Assembly (NCBI GenBank): GCA_937943605.1
Contig: CALEAW010000026.1
Span: 1 to 30,720, forward strand
From: an uncultured Sutterella sp.
GTDB lineage: Bacteria > Pseudomonadota > Gammaproteobacteria > Burkholderiales > Burkholderiaceae_F
DNA length: 30,720 bases
Reading direction: 5' to 3'
Numbering within the stretch: the first letter of the stretch is position 1; the number at the start of each line of letters is the position of its first letter. Under the pieces are notes generated by a model. It had not been told where the DNA came from. It ran no database searches and saw nothing but the letters and a program-made list of their open reading frames with translations. This document shows positions 16,239 to 22,067 of this stretch, in pieces. Both the position numbers and the translations under genes were made by a program.

Positions 16239-16562
16239 ATGCCCCACGTTGTCTGCGAAGCCTGCATTGGCTGCAAGCGTACTGACTGCGTCGACGTCTG
16301 CCCCGTGGATTGCTTCCGCGAAGGCCCGAATTTCCTCGTGATCGATCCCGACGAATGCATCGACTGTGCCGTTTGCATCCCTGAATGCCCGGAAGCAGCC
16401 ATCTTCGCCGAAGAGGACGTCCCTGAAGATCAACAGGAATTCATTGCGCTCAACGCTGAACTCGCTCGTGAATGGCCTTCCATCACGCGCCGTAAGCCTT
16501 CCCCTGATGATGCCGATCAATATCACGGCGTCACTGGTAAGCTGAAGTTCTTGAAGCGCTAA
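16239..16562 (+). CDS. fdxA: Seven-iron ferredoxin FdxA
   Basis: A 107-residue ferredoxin closely resembling Azotobacter ferredoxin I, which carries one [3Fe-4S] and one [4Fe-4S] cluster. Its nine Cys align at C9, C12, C17, C21, C25, C40, C43, C46 and C50, with motifs CVDVCPVDCF and CIDCAVCIPECP. An additional Cys6 is present. The C-terminal tail VPEDQQEFIALNAELA...W is typical of this class. It is a soluble low-potential carrier; in Azotobacter it partners ferredoxin-NADP reductase, and here an fpr gene follows directly after a strong terminator. An AGGAG site lies 8 bases before the ATG and codon use is highly biased, so it is probably abundant. Confidence 0.96.
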   Translation: MPHVVCEACIGCKRTDCVDVCPVDCFREGPNFLVIDPDECIDCAVCIPECPEAAIFAEEDVPEDQQEFIALNAELAREWPSITRRKPSPDDADQYHGVTGKLKFLKR

Positions 16563-16573
16563 ACCGAACGTCC

Positions 16574-16600
16574 GGCGGCTCTTTTGAGCCGCCTTTTTTC
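16574..16600 (+). terminator. Terminator after fdxA
   Basis: GGCGGCTC (16574-16581) pairs with GAGCCGCC (16586-16593) around a TTTT loop, followed by TTTTTTC. It lies only 29 bases before the fpr start. Confidence 0.93.
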
Positions 16601-16628
16601 TGTCTACTTTTGACTCAGCCTTGTCTTT

Positions 16629-17354
16629 ATGCAAAAAATCACACTCATAAGCCGCCGTGAAGTGGCCCCTGCCCTTTTCGAATTGTGTTTTACGCGCCCA
16701 GAGGACTGGGTCTATGAAGCGGGACAGTTTGCGCGTATTGGCATGACGCTCTCGGAGGGCGATGTGTTTCGTGCCTATTCGATTGCGAGTGCCCCACAAT
16801 CCGCGAGCCTGACCTTCTTGATTAAGTCGGTCACGGATGGCGCCCTCTCGCCGAAACTTTGCGCCTTAAACCCGGGCGACACCGTGATGCTCGATGGCGA
16901 CGCACAAGGTAACTTGCTACCTGCTCGTATTGCTGGCGACAAAGACGTATGGATGATGGCGACGGGTTCAGGCTTAGCGCCCTTCTTAGCGATGCTCGCC
17001 GACCCCAAGGCTTTAGCGTCTTTTGATCGTCGTCTTTTAGTGATTGGCGCACGCACCCGTGCTGAAACCGATCAACTTGCCGCGTATGCCAAAGAAAAAG
17101 CAGTGGTTGACGTGGAAATTTTCACCGCATCGTCGCGTGAAGAGGGGTCGCTTACGGGTCGCCTGCCTACGCTCATTGAATCGGGTGACTTAGAAGCCGC
17201 TGCCAAGACCACGTTTAGCCCAGAACAAAGTCGCATTTTATTGTGTGGCAACCCTGACTTTATTCGTGCAACCCGTGCGATCTTTAAGGCCAAAGGCATC
17301 GTTTCGCCACGTTTAGGTAAGCCCGGACAGTTACTTGTCGAATCACTGTGGTAG
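16629..17354 (+). CDS. fpr: Ferredoxin-NADP+ reductase
   Basis: A 241-residue FAD flavoprotein of the bacterial Fpr type that transfers electrons between NADPH and ferredoxin or flavodoxin. The FAD motif RAYSIAS (residues 48-54 or so) is the RxYS signature. The NADP-binding half has ATGSGLAPFLAML, IGARTRAE and LCGNPDFI. It is about the length of subclass I/II bacterial Fpr proteins. The C terminus ESLW ends in an aromatic residue, which in this family stacks on the FAD ring. It starts 67 bases after fdxA with a terminator in between; no promoter fits in the remaining space, so it may depend on readthrough. The rnfB-like gene starts 44 bases downstream. Confidence 0.92.
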   Translation: MQKITLISRREVAPALFELCFTRPEDWVYEAGQFARIGMTLSEGDVFRAYSIASAPQSASLTFLIKSVTDGALSPKLCALNPGDTVMLDGDAQGNLLPARIAGDKDVWMMATGSGLAPFLAMLADPKALASFDRRLLVIGARTRAETDQLAAYAKEKAVVDVEIFTASSREEGSLTGRLPTLIESGDLEAAAKTTFSPEQSRILLCGNPDFIRATRAIFKAKGIVSPRLGKPGQLLVESLW

Positions 17355-17398
17355 TCTTCGGTTTCACTTTTAATTTTGTCTGACCATTTGCAATACTC

Positions 17399-17989
17399 AT
17401 GATCACGATCGACTCCATCGATGACCTTCTTCCTCAAACGCAATGCCGCCAGTGTGGCTGTGACGGCTGCCGCGCTTATGCCCGTGAAATCGTCGAACTT
17501 GGTGCTGCCATTAACCGTTGTGCGCCTGGGGGCGCTGAAGGCATTGCCCGTCTTGCTGAAGCGACGGGGCAACCCATCGTCCCGTTAGATCCTGAGTACG
17601 GCACCGAAGTCCCTTTTGCCGTCGCACGCATTCGTGCAGCTGACTGTATCGGGTGTGCTTGGTGCTTGCGCGTGTGTCCGACGGACGCGATTGCTGGTTC
17701 TCCCAAACACTTGCATGCCATCATTGAAGCGCGTTGCACGGGTTGCGCACTCTGTGTGCCCGCCTGCCCGATGGATGCAATCGATATGGTCGAAAATGGT
17801 CAAAGCTGGACACTCGACGACGCGCATCGCGCCCGTGATTACTACCATGCCGCAGAAAAGCGTCGTCAACGCGTGTTAGAAGAAGAAAATGCGCGTCTTG
17901 AGGCACTTCGTCGTCCTCAAGGCGGTGCGTCGAGCTTGATCGCAGGCATCATGGCCAAAGCGAAAGCGACTAACGAACAAAACCGTTAA
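17399..17989 (+). CDS. RnfB/RsxB-like iron-sulfur protein, stand-alone
   Basis: A 196-residue protein with three predicted Fe-S sites. An N-terminal Fes domain has Cys16, Cys19, Cys24 and Cys41 in LPQTQCRQCGCDGC. Two ferredoxin-type [4Fe-4S] motifs follow: C83-x2-C86-x2-C89-x3-C93-P and C113-x2-C116-x2-C119-x3-C123-P. This is the architecture of RnfB/RsxB, but it lacks the N-terminal membrane helix of the complex subunit and no other rnf gene is near. Cys21 replaces the usual aromatic residue of the CGYPGC motif. The tail from about 140 is a charged helix (RRQRVLEEENARLEALRR). Betaproteobacteria often carry this protein next to nth, as here (17 bases). Electron partners are unknown; FdxA and Fpr are candidates. 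Confidence 0.88.
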   Translation: MITIDSIDDLLPQTQCRQCGCDGCRAYAREIVELGAAINRCAPGGAEGIARLAEATGQPIVPLDPEYGTEVPFAVARIRAADCIGCAWCLRVCPTDAIAGSPKHLHAIIEARCTGCALCVPACPMDAIDMVENGQSWTLDDAHRARDYYHAAEKRRQRVLEEENARLEALRRPQGGASSLIAGIMAKAKATNEQNR

Positions 17990-18006
17990 TTACCAAAAGG
18001 TGCCAC

Positions 18007-18675
18007 ATGATTAAAAAAGCTGATCGTGAACCTTTTATGGCTGCGCTAGCTGCTGCGCATCCCAATCCCAAAAGCGACCTCAATTGGAGTACGCCCTACG
18101 AATTGTTGGTTGCCGTAGTACTCTCCGCGCAAGCGACTGACAAGGGCGTCAACGTTGCAACGGCCAAACTGTTTCCGGTTGCCAATACCGCTGAAGCCGT
18201 TGCTGCGCTCGGCGTTGAGGGGCTCACCCCTTATATTCAGACCATTGGGCTCTATCGCAACAAAGCCAAGAATGTCATCAAGCTCTCTGAAATCTTGCGT
18301 GACAACTATGGCGGTGAAGTCCCTGATGACTTTGATAAGCTGATTGCGCTTCCGGGTGTCGGACGCAAAACCGCTAATGTCGTCTTGAATGTGGCTTTCG
18401 GCCATCCAACGATTGCAGTCGATACGCATATCTTTCGAGTTTGCAATCGCACGGGCTTTGCCAAAGGCAATACCCCTGACGAAGTCGAAGACAAACTCTA
18501 TAAAGTCGTACCACCCGCCTACCTGCAACACGCGCACCACTGGATTCTTCTTCATGGGCGCTATTGCTGTAAAGCTCGTAGTCCCGAATGCGAACGTTGT
18601 CCCATTGTGCAATGGTGTAATGCGCCCGAAAAGAAAAAACGCCTCGCGGACTTTATGCCACCCAAAAACAAATAA
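18007..18675 (+). CDS. nth: Endonuclease III (DNA glycosylase/AP lyase)
   Basis: A 222-residue base-excision repair enzyme that removes oxidised pyrimidines and cleaves the abasic site. The helix-hairpin-helix LPGVGRKTA contains the catalytic Lys121, and VDTHIFRV contains the catalytic Asp139. The C-terminal [4Fe-4S] ligands are C188-x6-C195-x2-C198-x5-C204. LSAQATDK at 39-46 is the usual substrate-site segment. AAAAGGTG precedes the ATG at a suitable distance. It begins 17 bases after the rnfB-like gene, so it is the last gene of fpr-rnfB-nth and ends at a terminator about 75 bases on. Confidence 0.97.
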   Translation: MIKKADREPFMAALAAAHPNPKSDLNWSTPYELLVAVVLSAQATDKGVNVATAKLFPVANTAEAVAALGVEGLTPYIQTIGLYRNKAKNVIKLSEILRDNYGGEVPDDFDKLIALPGVGRKTANVVLNVAFGHPTIAVDTHIFRVCNRTGFAKGNTPDEVEDKLYKVVPPAYLQHAHHWILLHGRYCCKARSPECERCPIVQWCNAPEKKKRLADFMPPKNK

Positions 18676-18749
18676 ATCGTTTTCCTTAATCGATACCGCC
18701 TAACCGATCTGATTTAAGCAGAGGGATGGCGAAATAACTGCCCATCGCA

Positions 18750-18776
18750 CGCCCGACACTCGTTCGGGCGTTTTTT
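18750..18776 (+). terminator. Terminator after nth
   Basis: CGCCCGA (18750-18756) pairs with TCGGGCG (18764-18770), followed by TTTTTT. Confidence 0.92.
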
Positions 18777-18859
18777 CTCTGCGTACAATCAAAAAAAATG
18801 GCTCAAAGATTTCTTTGTTGCCCTCACACTCATTCACCGCAGTTGGATAGGAAAACATC

Positions 18860-20071
18860 ATGACCGCTAACACTTCATGCCAAACGTGCCCGACACCCGT
18901 TTATAGCCGCATCGGTAAACCTAAAGAAGGTTCGGTGATTGGTGAAATTTTGGCGCTTGCCGCACGTCCTGAGGTGATTAGCTTTGCGGGGGGCTTACCT
19001 TCACCTGACGGCTTCCCGGTGAAAGCCATTCAAGAGGCTGCCAATTGGGTTTTAGAAACCTGTCCGCAGACCGCGCTCCAATATTCTGCTGTAGCCGGGA
19101 TGCTTGAATTACGTCAAGCTATCGCTGACATCGAAACTAAATCAGGTGTCCCCACAACGCCCGACGAAGTCTTGATCGTTTCGGGCTCTCAACAAGCGCT
19201 CGATATGGTAGCGCGCCTGATGGTTGATGAAGGCTCTAAAGTCTTGGTCGAAACGCCAACCTATATGGGAGCGCTCTACGCCTTTGAACTTTGTCATCCG
19301 ACCTTTGTGAGTCTTCCCACAGACGACGAAGGGCTAAATCCTGATTTGATCGACGATCGTGTTGCTGGGGCTCGCTTTGCCTATGTAATGCCCACCTTCC
19401 AAAACCCGACGGGTCGCACGATTAGCGATGAACGTCGTCGTAAGCTCGCCGAAAAAGCGCGTCACTATGACTTCTGGCTGATTGAAGACAATCCCTATGG
19501 CGAACTCTACTATGCTGAAAAGCCGCCCGTCTCGTTACGTGCCTATGCCCCTGAACGAACGCTTCGCTTAGGCACCATGAGTAAAGTCTTGGTCCCCGGT
19601 TTCCGTCTTGGCTATATCTGTGGGCCTAGACATGTGATCGATGCTTTAAAGCAACTAAAGACTTCAATGGACCTTCATACGGCGACTTACACGCAGTTGG
19701 TCACAGCACGCGTCTTAAACGAAGGCCTCTTTGACGAACACTTGCCAGCGGTGCGTAAGCTCTATGCTGAAAAAGCCAAAGTAATGCTCGATAGCCTAGA
19801 AGCCTATATGCCCAAGGATCCACGCATCAGCTGGACGAAACCCACAGGTGGCATGTTCATTTGGTTGAACCTCCCTGAAGGGCTCGATGCCACCGACCTC
19901 ATGAAAAAGGTTTTAGCTTCTGATACGCCCGTCGGCTTTGTGCCTGGCATGGCCTTCTATACCGATAATCCAGAGGTCAATCACTGCCGACTCTCGTTTG
20001 TGACCGTGCCGTCCGAACAAATTCGAGCAGGTGTCAAATCACTCGCTGAAGCCTTGAAGACTTTCCTTTAA
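18860..20071 (+). CDS. PLP-dependent aminotransferase, class I/II (2-aminoadipate/LysN type)
   Basis: A 403-residue fold-type I aminotransferase. PLP residues: Lys242 in GTMSKVLVPGFRLGY forms the Schiff base; NPTG (182-185), Asp210 and Tyr213 in IEDNPYGE are the cofactor contacts; the substrate-carboxylate Arg is in NHCRLSF near the C terminus. SFAGGLPSPDGFP near residue 41 is typical of the LysN / 2-aminoadipate transaminase and MocR-associated branch. There is no N-terminal DNA-binding domain, so it is an enzyme, not a regulator. The N terminus has three Cys (7, 10 and 67 region), of unknown relevance. Substrate is not certain; broad-specificity transamination of aromatic or branched amino acids is common in this branch. 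TAGGAAAA precedes the ATG. It is flanked by terminators and stands alone. Confidence 0.88.
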   Translation: MTANTSCQTCPTPVYSRIGKPKEGSVIGEILALAARPEVISFAGGLPSPDGFPVKAIQEAANWVLETCPQTALQYSAVAGMLELRQAIADIETKSGVPTTPDEVLIVSGSQQALDMVARLMVDEGSKVLVETPTYMGALYAFELCHPTFVSLPTDDEGLNPDLIDDRVAGARFAYVMPTFQNPTGRTISDERRRKLAEKARHYDFWLIEDNPYGELYYAEKPPVSLRAYAPERTLRLGTMSKVLVPGFRLGYICGPRHVIDALKQLKTSMDLHTATYTQLVTARVLNEGLFDEHLPAVRKLYAEKAKVMLDSLEAYMPKDPRISWTKPTGGMFIWLNLPEGLDATDLMKKVLASDTPVGFVPGMAFYTDNPEVNHCRLSFVTVPSEQIRAGVKSLAEALKTFL

Positions 20072-20089
20072 TAGCCATCACCAAAAATC

Positions 20090-20124
20090 ATGCCCGCTGA
20101 ATTTAAACCTCAGCGGGCATTCTT
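20090..20124 (+). terminator. Hairpin between the aminotransferase and the histidine kinase
   Basis: TGCCCGCTGA (20091-20100) pairs exactly with TCAGCGGGCA (20110-20119). The plus-strand tail TTCTTTG is a modest T-run and the minus-strand tail GATTTTTGG is better, so it probably ends both converging transcripts. Confidence 0.75.
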
Positions 20125-20145
20125 TGAGTTCGACTAAGTCTTCGC

Positions 20146-22044
20146 TTACTCGTGACGCGCATCCTCTTTAAGACGCAAGACCACACGGGTACCCCCGGCA
20201 GGTGTCACGCGTGAAACTTCAACTTCAGCCCCAATGCGCGAAGCACGTTCAGCCATGATGGAGAGCCCCACGTGCTGCCCTTTACGTTTCTTGACGAGTT
20301 CGTCATCAATCCCCACACCGTCGTCCGTGATCGTGACCACGAGGTCGGCATTATTGTCGATACGAATATCGACATTTTCAGCGTGAGAGTGTTTGCGTAC
20401 GTTAGAGAGCGCTTCCTGGATAATAAAGACCACCTGAAGCTTTTGGCGCGGCGTAAGTTCTGGGCCACGACCGCCCACACGAAGACGCGCATTCATCCGA
20501 GACTGCGCTTCAAAGCGATTAATCACGGTACGCACCCCTTCAATAAACCCTTCTTTATGAAGGCGTTCACGGAAGTTTAAGAGAAGTTCACGTACGTCTT
20601 CGTAGCACTCTTGAACGCCAGTACGAATCGCTGACAACGACTCGTCTCGCAAGCCCACATCATTAGTGCGAATTGCATCAGATAAGAACTGCACTTGCAA
20701 ATTCAAGAAGGACAAGGCTTGTGCGATGGAGTCATGTAGGCCTTGCGCGAGCAACTGGCGCTCCTGAATGACCGCAAACTGACGATCACGTTCGACCAAA
20801 CGGTTGCTCGAAATGGCCACACCAAAGTGCGTCACGAAGTTTTCAAGTAAACGAATGACCTGCGTCGAAAGGTGTGGACTCGTTCTATAGAAGAGCGTAA
20901 AGATCCCGAGGTCACCTGACGTCGAACGAATCTGGAAACTATAGGCCGTATTAAAGCCCCCTTGCGCAAACTGCACTGCCAAGGGTTCTTCTAATTCGGT
21001 GAGATGGAAGCACACTGGATAGGTTTTCTGTAAGACCGAAGCAATAAGACTACTATCTGACGGCAGGTCGTTTACGGCCTTCACTAACTCAACCGGCAAC
21101 CCTTCAGCCGTCAAGAGCTGCATCGAATCATCACGACCGCACAAAAGCTGCAAGGTGCAGCCGTCGGCCTCGGCCTGACGCATGATACGAGAAACAAAGC
21201 CTTCGACCAAATCATCTAACGAACGACGCTGCGTAAAGTAAGACGTCATTTCGTAGAGCTGAGCCAAGTGGCTATTCTTTTCTTCAACGGACGCCGTCTT
21301 TTCAGCCACCTTTTGTTCAAGATTGTCATGAGAATCTTTGAGGCGACCGGCCATATGGTTAAAGCCCCTGGCGATCTCACCGATTTCATCTTCGCTTGAC
21401 ACTTCGGTACGCGCATTCAAGTCACCTGATGACAAGCGATTGATCGCATCGCCCAAACGCCCTAAAGGACGAATGACCCAGCGTAAGAGCAAGGCCATAA
21501 TCGCAAATAGACTCCCGATCGCAAGCACAATCAAAAGCACTTGCAGGTAACGCAATTCCCACAAGAAGTGCGCACGATAGCGGTCAATATCATCCGAAAA
21601 AGAGGAGAGCTCTTCGACGTAATAATTCACGTTTTGCATCGCAACAGGCTGACCATCGCGACGCGCATTCTGAAGTTTCGGTAAAACTTCAGTACGCCAA
21701 GCCTTATCAATCGTCTCAAGATGCGCACGAATTTCGGCGGTTTCAGGTACCCAAAGCGGACGCCAGGTATCCCCTTTTTGCAAAAGGGCCAACCCCGCAT
21801 CCACGGCACGCACTTCGTTCGTGAAGTCACGCGCCGGGTAATGGGGTTGCACAAACAACGCCGTACGGAAAACGTGATAACGAATATCGCCAATGATATT
21901 CGTCGCCGCCGACGTGGACTCTAGCTTCCAATTGAGCATCATCGTGTACCCAATCGAGGTCACGATGAAACTCACCCAAATCAAGGTGAGAAGCAAGAGT
22001 CGCGCCGAGAGACTCTTAAAAAAGCGAGAGAGATGTAATCTCAT
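20146..22044 (-). CDS. NarX-type sensor histidine kinase
   Basis: A 632-residue membrane kinase. TM1 is about 15-36 and TM2 about 165-187, enclosing a periplasmic helical domain of the NarX/PilJ type. A HAMP domain (188-240, IRPLGRLGDAINRLSSGDL) is followed by a coiled coil, a GAF-like region (about 270-415), then a HisKA_3 dimerisation domain with the phospho-acceptor His437 in ERQLLAQGLHDSIAQ and a HATPase (EALSNVRKHSH, DDGVGI, GLSIMAERA). The P-box that binds nitrate in NarX is recognisable at 49-65 but divergent (GDIRYHVFR where NarX has GSLRMQSYR). The ligand is therefore uncertain. It starts 23 bases after parC with no clear ribosome site and no response regulator in the window. Confidence 0.88.
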   Translation of the reverse strand: MRLHLSRFFKSLSARLLLLTLIWVSFIVTSIGYTMMLNWKLESTSAATNIIGDIRYHVFRTALFVQPHYPARDFTNEVRAVDAGLALLQKGDTWRPLWVPETAEIRAHLETIDKAWRTEVLPKLQNARRDGQPVAMQNVNYYVEELSSFSDDIDRYRAHFLWELRYLQVLLIVLAIGSLFAIMALLLRWVIRPLGRLGDAINRLSSGDLNARTEVSSEDEIGEIARGFNHMAGRLKDSHDNLEQKVAEKTASVEEKNSHLAQLYEMTSYFTQRRSLDDLVEGFVSRIMRQAEADGCTLQLLCGRDDSMQLLTAEGLPVELVKAVNDLPSDSSLIASVLQKTYPVCFHLTELEEPLAVQFAQGGFNTAYSFQIRSTSGDLGIFTLFYRTSPHLSTQVIRLLENFVTHFGVAISSNRLVERDRQFAVIQERQLLAQGLHDSIAQALSFLNLQVQFLSDAIRTNDVGLRDESLSAIRTGVQECYEDVRELLLNFRERLHKEGFIEGVRTVINRFEAQSRMNARLRVGGRGPELTPRQKLQVVFIIQEALSNVRKHSHAENVDIRIDNNADLVVTITDDGVGIDDELVKKRKGQHVGLSIMAERASRIGAEVEVSRVTPAGGTRVVLRLKEDARHE

Positions 22045-22067
22045 TTATTCAATCTAATGCGAAAAAT

